A stretch of DNA of 64,000 bases from Streptomyces sp. NBC_00239 (GCF_036194065.1 NZ_CP108095.1:1860001-1924000), one strand, 5' to 3'. Shown: positions 30,082-38,765, counted from the stretch's first letter. A program made the numbers and translations. Notes: generated by a model from the sequence alone, not told the origin.

Positions 30082-31052
30082 CCACGCCAGTCCACCCGGT
30101 GAACCGCCTTCGCCCGCGTCGCTCCTGCCTCGCGGTGCCGGGCTCGAACCCGCGGTTCCTGGAGAAGGCCCAGGGGCTGCCGGCCGACCAGGTCTTCCTC
30201 GACCTGGAGGACGCCTGCGCGCCGCTCGCCAAGGAAGGCGCCCGCCACACCATCGTGGACGCGCTGAACAACGGCGACTGGACGGGCAAGACCCGGGTCG
30301 TGCGCGTCAACGACTGGACCACCCACTGGACGTACCGCGACGTGATCACGGTCGTCGAGGGCGCCGGCCAGAACCTCGACTGCATCATGCTGCCGAAGGT
30401 CCAGGACGCCCAGCAGGTGGTGGCGCTCGACCTGCTCCTGACGCAGATCGAGAAGACCATGGGCTTCGAGGTCGGCAAGATCGGCATCGAGGCGCAGATC
30501 GAGAACGCCAAGGGCCTGGTCAACGTCGACGAGATCGCCGCCGCCTCGCCCCGGCTGGAGACCATCATCTTCGGCCCGGCCGACTTCATGGCCTCGATCA
30601 ACATGAAGTCGCTGGTCGTGGGCATGCAGCCGCCCGGCTACGGCGCGGATGCCTACCACTACATCCTGATGCGGATCCTTATGGCGGCCCGCATGCACAA
30701 CCTCCAGGCGATCGACGGCCCCTTCCTGCAGATCCGCGACGTGGACGCGTACCGCGAGGTCGCGGGCCGCGCGGCCGCGCTGGGCTTCGACGGCAAGTGG
30801 GTGCTGCACCCGGGCCAGGTCGACGCGGCCAACGAGGTCTTCTCGCCCTCCCAGGAGGACTACGACCACGCCGAGCTGATCCTCGACGCGTACGACTGGT
30901 GCACCTCGGAGGCCGGCGGCAAGAAGGGCTCCGCGATGCTCGGCGACGAGATGATCGACGAGGCGAGCCGCAAGATGGCGCTGGTGATCGCGGGCAAGGG
31001 CCGGGCGGCCGGCATGCAGCGGACCAGCAAGTTCGAGATCCCGGAGGCCTAG
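30078..31052 (+). CDS. Malyl-CoA/beta-methylmalyl-CoA lyase (HpcH/HpaI/CitE family)
   Basis: A 324-residue CitE-like Mg-dependent lyase. The barrel motifs are RSCLAVPGSNPRFLEKA, FLDLEDACAPLAKEGAR, RVNDW, GIEAQIENAKG and FGPADFMAS, with the C-terminal WVLHPGQVDAANEVF. In this pathway it cleaves beta-methylmalyl-CoA to glyoxylate and propionyl-CoA and can also handle malyl-CoA. It overlaps the mutase gene by four bases. The assignment rests on both sequence and operon context. Confidence 0.93.
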   Translation: MTTPVHPVNRLRPRRSCLAVPGSNPRFLEKAQGLPADQVFLDLEDACAPLAKEGARHTIVDALNNGDWTGKTRVVRVNDWTTHWTYRDVITVVEGAGQNLDCIMLPKVQDAQQVVALDLLLTQIEKTMGFEVGKIGIEAQIENAKGLVNVDEIAAASPRLETIIFGPADFMASINMKSLVVGMQPPGYGADAYHYILMRILMAARMHNLQAIDGPFLQIRDVDAYREVAGRAAALGFDGKWVLHPGQVDAANEVFSPSQEDYDHAELILDAYDWCTSEAGGKKGSAMLGDEMIDEASRKMALVIAGKGRAAGMQRTSKFEIPEA

Positions 31053-31057
31053 GACCC

Positions 31058-31570
31058 ATGCAGTTCGGACGCACTTACGAAGAGTTCGAGGTCGGCGCGG
31101 TCTACAAGCACTGGCCCGGGAAGACGGTCACCGAGTACGACGACCACCTCTTCTGTCTGCTGACCATGAACCACCACCCGCTGCACATGGACAGCAACTA
31201 CGCCGAGAACACCACGGATTTCGGCAAGAACGTTGTCGTCGGCAACTACATCTACTCGCTGTTGCTGGGCATGTCGGTTCCCGACGTCTCCGGGAAGGCC
31301 ATCGCCAACCTGGAGATCGAGTCCCTGCGGCACGTGGCGCCCACCTTCCACGGCGACACCATCTACGGCGAGACCACGGTCCTCGACAAGACCCCGTCGA
31401 AGTCGAAGAACGACCGCGGCATCGTCTACGTGGAGACCAAGGGATACAAGCAGGACGGCACCCTCGTCTGCGTCTTCCGCCGCAAGGTGATGGTCCCGAC
31501 CGAGACGTACATCAAGGAGCGCGGCGGCGAGCAGCCCGGCCGGCCCCAGCTGAAGGAACAGGGGAAGTAG
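31058..31570 (+). CDS. MaoC-family hydratase, probable mesaconyl-CoA hydratase
   Basis: A 170-residue single hot-dog domain. The hydratase motif region is YDDHLFCLLTMNHHPLHMD, then a long central helix and the VAPTFHGDTIYGETTVLDK segment typical of MaoC dehydratases. By position it should hydrate mesaconyl-CoA to beta-methylmalyl-CoA. As I recall, the Rhodobacter enzyme is about 340 residues with two hot-dog units, so this shorter form probably acts as a dimer. ATG at 31058 uses a GGAGG lying in the last codons of the lyase gene. Confidence 0.9.
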   Translation: MQFGRTYEEFEVGAVYKHWPGKTVTEYDDHLFCLLTMNHHPLHMDSNYAENTTDFGKNVVVGNYIYSLLLGMSVPDVSGKAIANLEIESLRHVAPTFHGDTIYGETTVLDKTPSKSKNDRGIVYVETKGYKQDGTLVCVFRRKVMVPTETYIKERGGEQPGRPQLKEQGK

Positions 31571-31572
31571 CC

Positions 31573-32778
31573 ATGGCCCGACTCGCCCAGACCGCCGGCC
31601 TGACCGACGTCCAGCGGGAGATCCTCAAGACCGTCCGCGAGTTCGTGGACAAGGAGATCATCCCGGTCGCGACCGAGCTGGAGCACCGCGACGAGTACCC
31701 GCAGCAGATCGTCGACGGGCTCAAGGAGCTCGGACTGTTCGGCCTGATGATCCCCGAGGAGTACGGCGGCCTCGGCGAGTCGCTCCTCACGTACGCCCTG
31801 TGCGTCGAGGAGATCGCCCGCGGCTGGATGTCCGTCTCGGGCATCATCAACACCCACTTCATCGTGGCGTACATGCTCAAGCAGCACGGCACCCAGGAGC
31901 AGAAGGACCACTTCCTGCCGCGGATGGCGCTGGGCGAGGTGCGCGGCGCGTTCTCGATGTCGGAGCCGGGCCTGGGCTCGGACGTGTCGGCCATCACGTC
32001 GAAGGCGGTGAAGGACGGCGACGAGTACGTCCTCAACGGCCAGAAGATGTGGCTGACGAACGGCGGATCCTCGACGCTGGTCGCCGTTCTGGTGCGCAGT
32101 GACGAAGGACACCCCGAGGGCACGGCGCCCCACAAGTCGATGACGACCTTCCTCGTCGAGAAGGAGCCCGGCTTCGGTGAGGTCCGTCCCGGCCTGACCA
32201 TCCCGGGCAAGATCGACAAGATGGGCTACAAGGGCGTCGACACGACCGAGCTCATCATGGACGGACTGCGCATTCCGGCCAATCGGGTCCTCGGCGGCAC
32301 CACCGGCCGAGGGTTTTACCAAATGATGGACGGCGTCGAAGTCGGCCGCGTGAACGTGGCGGCCCGTGGCTGCGGCGTCGCTCAGCGTGCGTTCGAACTC
32401 GGTGTCTCGTATGCCCAGCAACGTCACACTTTCGGCAAGGCCATCGCCGAGCACCAGGCGATTCAGTTCAAGCTGGCCGAGATGGCTACCAAGGTCGAGG
32501 CCGCTCATGCGATGATGGTCAACGCAGCACGCAAAAAGGACTCTGGGGAACGAAACGACCTCGAAGCAGGGATGGCGAAGTACCTCGCCTCCGAATACTG
32601 CAAGGAGGTGGTCGAGGACGCCTTCCGCATCCACGGCGGCTACGGTTTCTCGAAGGAGTACGAGATCGAGCGTCTCTACAGGGAGGCGCCGATGCTGCTC
32701 ATCGGTGAAGGTACCGCCGAGATCCAGAAAATGATCATCGGTCGACGCTTGCTCGAGGAGTACAAACTTCAGGGCTGA
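31573..32778 (+). CDS. Acyl-CoA dehydrogenase, probable methylsuccinyl-CoA dehydrogenase
   Basis: A 401-residue FAD acyl-CoA dehydrogenase. Recognisable parts are FSMSEPGLGSDVSAI, WLTNGG, YAQQRHTFGKAI and HGGYGFSKEYEIERLYREA, with the likely catalytic glutamate in GEGTAEIQ. In the operon it should oxidise methylsuccinyl-CoA to mesaconyl-CoA. It starts two bases after the hydratase stop. From about 32270 to the end the codons are less GC-biased than in the first two-thirds (for example ggttttaccaaatg), which suggests a different history or selection on the 3' part. The generic family is certain; the exact substrate comes from context. Confidence 0.93.
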   Translation: MARLAQTAGLTDVQREILKTVREFVDKEIIPVATELEHRDEYPQQIVDGLKELGLFGLMIPEEYGGLGESLLTYALCVEEIARGWMSVSGIINTHFIVAYMLKQHGTQEQKDHFLPRMALGEVRGAFSMSEPGLGSDVSAITSKAVKDGDEYVLNGQKMWLTNGGSSTLVAVLVRSDEGHPEGTAPHKSMTTFLVEKEPGFGEVRPGLTIPGKIDKMGYKGVDTTELIMDGLRIPANRVLGGTTGRGFYQMMDGVEVGRVNVAARGCGVAQRAFELGVSYAQQRHTFGKAIAEHQAIQFKLAEMATKVEAAHAMMVNAARKKDSGERNDLEAGMAKYLASEYCKEVVEDAFRIHGGYGFSKEYEIERLYREAPMLLIGEGTAEIQKMIIGRRLLEEYKLQG

Positions 32779-32954
32779 AAGTCCCTTTTGTAGCGGAAAG
32801 TCCGCGTTGAGGGTCACACCCTGTCACCGGCTTCGGGCCACCGACTCGGCTTCTGGCTTGCCCAGTTGTTGCGCGCAACCGATAGCATTCCAGTAAAGCC
32901 GCCGTCCCGTCCCCCCGTTTACGGCGCGGCAATCACTCGCTACGAAGGTCATCC

Positions 32955-33611
32955 ATGCCCCACAGCCAAACCTCTGCACACCGAGACAGCCTCTCCGGCG
33001 CACGCCTCGCACGCGGAGCATCGCCGTGGCTTCTGCCGACCGTCGCCACTGCGGCGCTCAGCCTCACCCGGGCCCGCAAGTCCGGACGCTGGGCCGCAGT
33101 GGCCGTGCCCACCACCGCGCTCGCGGCGGGCATGCTGTGGTTCTTCCGCGACCCCGAGCGCGAGATCGCCCAGGGCCGCGTCATCTCCCCGGCCGACGGT
33201 GTGGTGCAGAGCATCATGCCGTGGAAGGACGGACGCACCCGGGTCGCGATCTTCATGAGCCCGCTGAACGTCCACGTCAACCGCGCGCCCCTCGCGGGCA
33301 CGGTGACGTCCGTGGAGCACATCCCCGGTGGGTTCGTCCCGGCGTTCAACAAGGAGAGCGAGAACAACGAGCGCGTTGTCTGGCACTTCGACACCGAGCT
33401 CGGAGACATCGAGATGGTGCAGATCGCGGGCGCAGTCGCCCGACGCATCGTCCCGTACGTGCCCGCGGGCACGAAGGTGGAACAGGGCGAACGGATTGGT
33501 CTGATCCGCTTCGGCTCGCGCGTGGACATCTACCTGCCGGAGGGTGTCGACGTCGCGGTCGAGGTCGGTCAGGCCACCACGGCGGGGGTGACTCGAATTG
33601 ACCGTGACTGA
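32955..33611 (+). CDS. psd: Phosphatidylserine decarboxylase proenzyme
   Basis: A 218-residue pyruvoyl enzyme that makes phosphatidylethanolamine from phosphatidylserine. It is the short PSD type: a hydrophobic segment (WAAVAVPTTALAAGMLWFF), FRDPERE, SPADGVV, and IFMSPLNVHVNRAP. The self-cleavage site is the Gly-Ser in RFGSRVD, which yields the pyruvoyl group. ATG at 32955 has GAAGG upstream. Its end overlaps the synthase gene, so phosphatidylserine synthesis and decarboxylation are coupled. Confidence 0.95.
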   Translation: MPHSQTSAHRDSLSGARLARGASPWLLPTVATAALSLTRARKSGRWAAVAVPTTALAAGMLWFFRDPEREIAQGRVISPADGVVQSIMPWKDGRTRVAIFMSPLNVHVNRAPLAGTVTSVEHIPGGFVPAFNKESENNERVVWHFDTELGDIEMVQIAGAVARRIVPYVPAGTKVEQGERIGLIRFGSRVDIYLPEGVDVAVEVGQATTAGVTRIDRD

Positions 33612-34467
33612 TCCCGAGACTCATTCACAGCCCCACCAGGCGGACTGGGTCCCGGCGGCCGAGGAAGAGACCGACGGCGAGGAGATGCCCCTCTCGCTGC
33701 GGCTGTCGATAGCCGACACCCTCACCCTCGGCAACGCGACCTGCGGATTCATGGCGGTGTACTTCACCACCACCGGAATCCTCATCCCGCACCTCACGGG
33801 CAGTGGCGAGTCCGGCATGGCGCGTCACAGCGCCGCCACCGCGGTGATACTGATGCTCCTCGCCGCGGTCTTCGACCTCTTCGACGGGCTCGTGGCGCGC
33901 AAGCTCCGCAGCTCGCCGATGGGTGCCGAGCTGGACAACCTGTCCGACCTCATCAGCTTCGGTCTGGCGCCCGCCTACTTCGTGCTCGTCTACGGCATGG
34001 TCGCCGATGACGCGCACCAGAAGATGTCGGCGCTCGCCGCGATCGTGGTGCTGCTCGCCGTCGTCCTCAGACTCGCAAGATTCAGCTGCGTGACGATGAA
34101 GGACGGCGTGTTCCAGGGCATGCCGAGCCCCTTCGGCGCGCTGACGGTCGTCTCGATCGTCCTGCTGGAGCTCCCCTTCGTCCCGACCCTGCTGGCGATC
34201 GTCGGCGTGGCCTGGCTGATGGTGAGCCGGGTCGAGTACCCCAAGCCGCGGGGTGTCCTCGCGGTGGCGATGCTCAGCTGGATCGTCGGGGCGATGGGCC
34301 TGCTGGCGGCCTGGGCGTTCGACGCGCCGGGCGGCCAGATGCTCCTGCAGACGGGCTGCGCCCTGCAGATCGCGATGGCGGCGACCATCCCGCTGTTCGC
34401 GACGACCCGCCGGGCGAACGCCTTCCGCAACAACCGGCGCGAGGCCCGGGCGACCGAGCTGCGCTAG
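33598..34467 (+). CDS. pssA: CDP-diacylglycerol-serine O-phosphatidyltransferase
   Basis: A 289-residue integral membrane enzyme of the CDP-alcohol phosphatidyltransferase family. The catalytic motif DGLVARKLRSSPMGAELDNLSD fits DGxxAR-x8-GxxxDxxxD, lying within the first helices. Six or more hydrophobic segments follow, and the tail is basic. It makes phosphatidylserine, the substrate of the preceding decarboxylase. The start is TTG at 33598 (14-base overlap with psd) or GTG at 33604 (8-base overlap). A strong terminator follows. Confidence 0.94.
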   Translation: MTVTDPETHSQPHQADWVPAAEEETDGEEMPLSLRLSIADTLTLGNATCGFMAVYFTTTGILIPHLTGSGESGMARHSAATAVILMLLAAVFDLFDGLVARKLRSSPMGAELDNLSDLISFGLAPAYFVLVYGMVADDAHQKMSALAAIVVLLAVVLRLARFSCVTMKDGVFQGMPSPFGALTVVSIVLLELPFVPTLLAIVGVAWLMVSRVEYPKPRGVLAVAMLSWIVGAMGLLAAWAFDAPGGQMLLQTGCALQIAMAATIPLFATTRRANAFRNNRREARATELR

Positions 34468-34486
34468 CGGGACCCGCACGCACGAG

Positions 34487-34522
34487 AAGGGCCCCGGACA
34501 CCACCAGGTGTCCGGGGCCCTT
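34487..34522 (+). terminator. Strong stem-loop terminator after pssA
   Basis: A perfect 16-bp stem (aagggccccggacacc and its complement) with a four-base loop acca, 19 bases after the pssA stop. There is no U-tract, as is common for actinomycete terminators. Confidence 0.88.
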
Positions 34523-34555
34523 CCGCGTGCACGCCCTGCCCGGCGGGCCGGCGCG

Positions 34556-34604
34556 TACGCGGCTCCGCCCCGGACCCCGGTCCTCAACCGCCGGACGGGC
34601 TGAG
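34556..34604. repeat. Half-site of a related dispersed repeat
   Basis: The segment with ggctccgccccgga, ggtcctcaaccgcc and ggacgggctga resembles one arm of the palindromic repeats elsewhere in the window, but with ctcaaccgccgg in place of ctcaaacgccgg. It lies between pssA and the AlkA gene. Confidence 0.5.
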
Positions 34605-34751
34605 TTCGGCCCGGCGCGGGGTCGTCCGGTCGGAGCCCCGGTTGCGGTCCGGGGTGTGACCTCGGGCGGGGCGGGACGGCGACGCGGGTCGGCGAAGCAT
34701 GATGTCGGAAAATCGCCAGCCGGGGTGGCCGGCGTGGCCGATGCTTGAGGC

Positions 34752-36227
34752 ATGCACACCGACACCGAGCGGTGCGTTCGCGCCGTGCAGTCGAAAGACG
34801 CCCGTTTCGACGGGTGGTTCTTCACCGCGGTCGTGACCACCCGGATCTACTGCCGGCCCAGCTGCCCGGCGGTCCCGCCCAAGGTCGAGAACATGACGTT
34901 CCTGCCCAGCGCGGCCGCCTGCCAGCAGGCCGGGTTCCGGGCGTGCAAGCGCTGCCGGCCGGACACCAGTCCCGGCTCTCCCGAGTGGAACGCGCGCGCC
35001 GACAGCGTCGCCCGGGCCATGCGGCTGATCCGGGACGGCGTGGTCGACCGGGAGGGCGTGCCCGGGCTCGCCACCCGGCTCGGCTACTCGGCCCGCCAGA
35101 TCGAACGCCAGCTGAACGCCGAGCTGGGGGCCGGGCCGCTCGCCCTGGCCCGGGCCCAGCGGGCCCAGACCGCGCGGCTGCTGATCGAGACGTCCGGGCT
35201 GCCGATGGCGGAGGTCGCCTTCGCCGCCGGGTTCTCCTCGATCCGCACGTTCAACGACACCGTCCGCGAGGTGTTCGCGCTCTCCCCCAGCGAGCTGCGG
35301 ACCCGGGCCGCGCGCGGGACGGCCGCCTCCCCGCAGACGCCCGGCGTGCTGTCCCTGCGGCTGCCGTACCGGGCGCCGCTGTACCCCGACAATCTGTTCG
35401 GGCACCTCGCCGCCACCGCGGTGCCCGGGGTCGAGGAGTGGCGCGACGGCGCCTACCGGCGCACGCTGCGGCTGCCGTACGGCACCGGGGTGGCCGCGCT
35501 GGCCCCGCGGGCCGGGTACATCGAGTGCCGGCTGGCCCTGACCGACTTGCGGGACCTGACCATCGCCATCAGCCGCTGCCGCTGGCTGCTCGACCTGGAC
35601 GCCGACCCGGCGGCCGTGGACGAGCAGCTCGCCACGGACCCGCTGCTGGCCCCGCTGGTGGCCCGGGCCCCCGGCCGCCGAGTGCCCCGTACCGTCGACG
35701 CGGCGGAGTTCGCCGTGCGGGCGGTGCTCGGGCAGCAGGTGTCCACCGCCGCGGCCCGCACCCACGCGGCCCGGCTGGTGCATGCCCACGGCGAGCGGGT
35801 CGAGGACCCCGAAGGCGGCCTGACGCACCTGTTCCCGTCCACGCCGGCGCTGGCCTCGCTCGACCCGGCGGCCCTCGCGCTGCCGCGCAGCCGCCGCACC
35901 ACGCTGACCACCCTGGTCGGGGCGCTCGCCGACGGCTCGCTGCCGCTCGGCATCGACAGCGACTGGGAGCGGGCCCGCGCGCAGCTCGCCGGGCTGCCGG
36001 GGTTCGGGCCGTGGACCGTCGAGGTGATCGCGATGCGCGCCCTCGGCGACCCGGACGCCTTCCTCCCCTCCGACCTGGGGATACGCCGGGCCGCGCAGGG
36101 GCTTGGGCTGCCGCACACCCCGGCCGCGCTGACCGCCCGGGCGGCCGCCTGGCGGCCCTGGCGCGCGTACGCCGTCCAGCACCTGTGGGCGACCGACGAC
36201 CACCCCGTCAACCACCTGCCCTCGTGA
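34752..36227 (+). CDS. AdaA-AlkA fusion: alkylation-responsive regulator and 3-methyladenine DNA glycosylase
   Basis: A 491-residue fusion. Residues 1-75 are the Ada metal domain with Cys34, Cys38, Cys65 and Cys68, which takes methyl groups from phosphotriesters. Residues 85-190 are an AraC-type HTH (RLGYSARQIERQL, VAFAAGFSSIRTFNDTVREVF). The rest is an AlkA glycosylase with the helix-hairpin-helix LPGFGPWTVEVIAMRALG and the catalytic-type aspartate in FLPSDLGI. It combines sensing, induction and base excision in one protein. ATG at 34752 follows GAGG. The ogt gene begins 28 bases downstream, giving an adaptive-response operon. Confidence 0.95.
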   Translation: MHTDTERCVRAVQSKDARFDGWFFTAVVTTRIYCRPSCPAVPPKVENMTFLPSAAACQQAGFRACKRCRPDTSPGSPEWNARADSVARAMRLIRDGVVDREGVPGLATRLGYSARQIERQLNAELGAGPLALARAQRAQTARLLIETSGLPMAEVAFAAGFSSIRTFNDTVREVFALSPSELRTRAARGTAASPQTPGVLSLRLPYRAPLYPDNLFGHLAATAVPGVEEWRDGAYRRTLRLPYGTGVAALAPRAGYIECRLALTDLRDLTIAISRCRWLLDLDADPAAVDEQLATDPLLAPLVARAPGRRVPRTVDAAEFAVRAVLGQQVSTAAARTHAARLVHAHGERVEDPEGGLTHLFPSTPALASLDPAALALPRSRRTTLTTLVGALADGSLPLGIDSDWERARAQLAGLPGFGPWTVEVIAMRALGDPDAFLPSDLGIRRAAQGLGLPHTPAALTARAAAWRPWRAYAVQHLWATDDHPVNHLPS

Positions 36228-36255
36228 ACCCCTCGAACCGGAGAGAAGCACCGTC

Positions 36256-36771
36256 ATGGAACGCCGGCACACCGTCATCGACAGCCCCTACGGCCCGCTC
36301 ACGCTGGTCGCCACCGAGGGAGCCCTCAGCGGTCTCTACATGACCGGCCAGCGGCACCGGCCGGCCGAGGAGTCCTTCGGCCCGCGGGTCGCCGCCGAGG
36401 ACGAGCCCTTCCCCGAAGCGGTGCGCCAGCTAACCGCCTACTTCGCGGGCGAGCTGACCGACTTCGACCTGCCTCTGCGGCTGGAGGGCACGGACTTCCA
36501 GCGCAGCGTCTGGGACCAGCTGGTGCAGATCCCGTACGGCGAGACCTGGTCATACGGGGAGCTGGCGGCGCGGCTGGGCAAGCCGAACGCCTCACGGGCG
36601 GTGGGCCTGGCCAACGGGAAGAACCCGGTCGGCATCATCGTGCCCTGCCACCGGGTGATCGGGGCCTCCGGCAGCATGACCGGCTACGGCGGCGGCCTCG
36701 ACCGCAAGGAACGCCTGCTCGCCTTCGAGAGCGGCCGCACCCCGGCCCCGGCGGCCGCCGCCCTGTTCTGA
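36256..36771 (+). CDS. ogt: Methylated-DNA-protein-cysteine methyltransferase
   Basis: A 171-residue suicide repair protein that removes methyl groups from O6-methylguanine. The acceptor motif IIVPCHRVIGASG is intact, preceded by the HTH-like region YGETWSYGELAARLGKPNASRAVGLANGKNP. An N-terminal ribonuclease-like domain starts at the first residue. ATG at 36256 has GGAGAG upstream. It forms an operon with the AdaA-AlkA fusion. Confidence 0.96.
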   Translation: MERRHTVIDSPYGPLTLVATEGALSGLYMTGQRHRPAEESFGPRVAAEDEPFPEAVRQLTAYFAGELTDFDLPLRLEGTDFQRSVWDQLVQIPYGETWSYGELAARLGKPNASRAVGLANGKNPVGIIVPCHRVIGASGSMTGYGGGLDRKERLLAFESGRTPAPAAAALF

Positions 36772-36818
36772 CGCGTGGTGGGCGCCGGGGCGGCCCCGAG
36801 GCCGCGGGCGGGCCGGGC

Positions 36819-37451
36819 TCACGGGTGCGGCGGGGTCTCCCCCGGCATCAGTCCCGGGGCGGGGGTCTCCGCGTCCGGCGCGCCCCCGGGCCGCTCCCCC
36901 GGCATCAGGCCGTCGCCCGCCCCTTCGGGGGTCTCGCCCGGCATCAGGCCGGGGTCGCCCGCCGGCCGCTCACCGGGCATCGGCGAGTAGCGCAGCGTCC
37001 GCGGCCCCGGCGGCGCGTCCGCTCCCGGTGCCTCCCGGTGGTCCCGCGGACGTGCGGTTTCCCGAGCGGTCCGCAGGCGCCGGACGAGTTCCTCCGGCGC
37101 GTCCGGCGGCACCGAGGACCAGGCCACCTTGCGGACGCCGGCGTCGGGGTCGGCGACCAGCTCGCCGAGCAGGCCCACCGCGGCGTCGGCCGGCAGGTTG
37201 GCCGCGGCGCCGGCGGCCGCCACCCGCAGGACCGGGTCGGCGCTGCGGGCCGCGCCGGCGACCACGGCGCCGCCCTGGTCGCCGTCGAGCAGGCTGGCGG
37301 CGTACACGGCCTTGGAGGCGAGCATCGGGTCGGCGCCCTCGGCGAGCTCCCGCAGGTGCGGCAGGCTTCCGGGGCCCAGCCGGGCCGCCGCCGCGTAGTC
37401 GGGCTCCTCGGGTTCGAGGACCTGGCGTACCTGTTCCATCGTCACGGTCAC
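36819..37451 (-). CDS. HEAT-repeat protein with a C-terminal MPGE(R/T)P repeat tail
   Basis: A 210-residue protein. Residues about 15-125 are HEAT-like helices (ASKAVYAASLLDGDQGGAVVAGAA, LRVAAAGAAANLPADAAVGLLGELV). The last ~60 residues are a disordered tail with four copies of MPGE(R/T)P: SPMPGERP, LMPGETP, LMPGERP, LMPGETP. No enzyme motif is seen. GTG at 37451 has GGAGG upstream, and the metzincin gene stops only 9 bases earlier, so the two are almost certainly translated together. A chaperone, immunity or docking role for the protease is inference. Confidence 0.88.
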   Translation of the reverse strand: MTVTMEQVRQVLEPEEPDYAAAARLGPGSLPHLRELAEGADPMLASKAVYAASLLDGDQGGAVVAGAARSADPVLRVAAAGAAANLPADAAVGLLGELVADPDAGVRKVAWSSVPPDAPEELVRRLRTARETARPRDHREAPGADAPPGPRTLRYSPMPGERPAGDPGLMPGETPEGAGDGLMPGERPGGAPDAETPAPGLMPGETPPHP

Positions 37452-37460
37452 GGCGGCCTC

Positions 37461-38765
37461 CTAGACGTCCTGGCTGAACGGGCTGGCGAGCATGGTCTGC
37501 ACTTCGCTCGCGACCAGGTCGGGCGGCGGGTTGGTGATGTTGGACGTGCCGTTCCCGGTCATCAGCCGGTCGTTGTCGTCGACGTGCCGCAGGCCCAGGA
37601 CGTGGCCGACCTCGTGGCCGAGGGTCCAGCGGGTCGCGCCCTGGGCAACGACGGCCGAGGGCTGTCCGGCGGGGTGGGCCGCGCAGCCGTTCAAGGGCGG
37701 GTTGGTCGAGCGGACGAAGTAGACGACCACGTCGTCGGCGGCCGCGTTGGCGCGGTGCGCGAACAGCTGGTTCTGCTCGGCGGTGGTCTGGCCCAGCCGG
37801 CACTCGCCGACGTCGACGTCGTCGAGGGTGGGCAGGGTGAGGGTCTCGGTGGAGGCCAGGGTGACCGCGATGCCGGCGGCCGCGTACACGTCGCGCATCG
37901 TCTGCACGGCGGTCGCGACGGGGACGGTGGGCGCGGTCAGCACCTTGGCGTGCAGCCGGACCGTGGGGACCCGGTCCCACCAGCGGTGCCACATCGCGCT
38001 GTCGCTGCCCGCGGCGAAGACGTCGATCCGGTCGGAGTCCCAGGAGACGGCCGCGGGGGCGGAGGTGAGGAGCCCGCCGAGGCTCTCCCATCCCGACCAG
38101 CCGTTGTCGAACCACTTGTGCCACAGGGCGGAGTCCTTGCCCGCGGCGAACACGTCGAGGCGGCCGTGCCGCCAGCTGGCCGCGGCGGGGGCGGAGGTCA
38201 GGAATCCGCCGAGGCTCTCCCATCCCGACCAGCCGTTGTCGAACCACTTGTGCCACAGCGCCGAGTCCGAGCCGACCGCGAACACGTCGATGCGGCCGTT
38301 GCTCCACGACACGGCCGTGGGCGCGGAGGTGAGCACCCCGCCCAGGCTCTCCCATCCCGACCAGCCGTTGTCGAACCACTTGTGCCACAAGGCCGAGTCC
38401 GTGCCCCGGACGAAGACGTCGAGGCGGCCCGCCCGCCAGCTCGCGACGGCCGGCCCGGAGGTGAGCACTCCGCCGAGACTCTCCCAACCGGACCAGCCGT
38501 TGTCGAACCACTTGTGCCACAGGGCCGAATCGGTGCCCCGGACGAAGGTGTCGATGCGGCCCGCGCCCCAGGACACGGCGGCCGGTTCGGAGGTGAGGAC
38601 TCCGCCCAGGCGCTCCCAGCCGGACCAGCCGTTGTCGAACCACTTGTGCCACAAGGCGGAATCGGTGCCGCGGACGAAGGTGTCGAGGCGGCCGCGCGAC
38701 CACGACGACACCCCCGGTCCGCTGGTCAGAGTTCCGCCGAGACTTTCCCAACCGAGCCAGGTCAT
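37461..38765 (-). CDS. Six-repeat PLL-like lectin/propeller fused to a metzincin protease
   Basis: About 434 residues. Residues 1-264 are six near-identical 44-residue repeats (core WSGWESLGG, then [20 protein letters not shown]), the pattern of PLL-like carbohydrate-binding propellers. The C-terminal domain is a zinc protease with [11 protein letters not shown] (His384, Glu385, His388, His394) and a Met-turn at Met402 (RLMTG), so it belongs to the metzincins. There is no signal peptide or membrane segment despite the extracellular-type domains. I chose ATG at 38765 because it has GGGAG upstream and begins exactly at the first repeat. It is coupled to the HEAT gene. Confidence 0.92.
   Translation of the reverse strand: MTWLGWESLGGTLTSGPGVSSWSRGRLDTFVRGTDSALWHKWFDNGWSGWERLGGVLTSEPAAVSWGAGRIDTFVRGTDSALWHKWFDNGWSGWESLGGVLTSGPAVASWRAGRLDVFVRGTDSALWHKWFDNGWSGWESLGGVLTSAPTAVSWSNGRIDVFAVGSDSALWHKWFDNGWSGWESLGGFLTSAPAAASWRHGRLDVFAAGKDSALWHKWFDNGWSGWESLGGLLTSAPAAVSWDSDRIDVFAAGSDSAMWHRWWDRVPTVRLHAKVLTAPTVPVATAVQTMRDVYAAAGIAVTLASTETLTLPTLDDVDVGECRLGQTTAEQNQLFAHRANAAADDVVVYFVRSTNPPLNGCAAHPAGQPSAVVAQGATRWTLGHEVGHVLGLRHVDDNDRLMTGNGTSNITNPPPDLVASEVQTMLASPFSQDV
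38101..38765 (-). repeat. 132-bp tandem repeats within the metzincin gene
   Basis: The segment ccgttgtcgaaccacttgtg recurs at 38101, 38233, 38365, 38497 and 38629, exactly 132 bases apart. This is the DNA form of the 44-residue propeller repeats, and the copies are very similar at the base level. Confidence 0.95.

Noticed and set aside
34752..36771. The AdaA-AlkA/Ogt pair as a novel fusion system
   Set aside because: Ada-AlkA fusions next to ogt are well known in actinobacteria, so it is annotated but not listed as a finding.
38101..38765. The evenly spaced 132-bp repeats as a possible CRISPR-like or satellite array
   Set aside because: There are no unique spacers, and the repeats encode a continuous 44-residue propeller blade pattern in frame.
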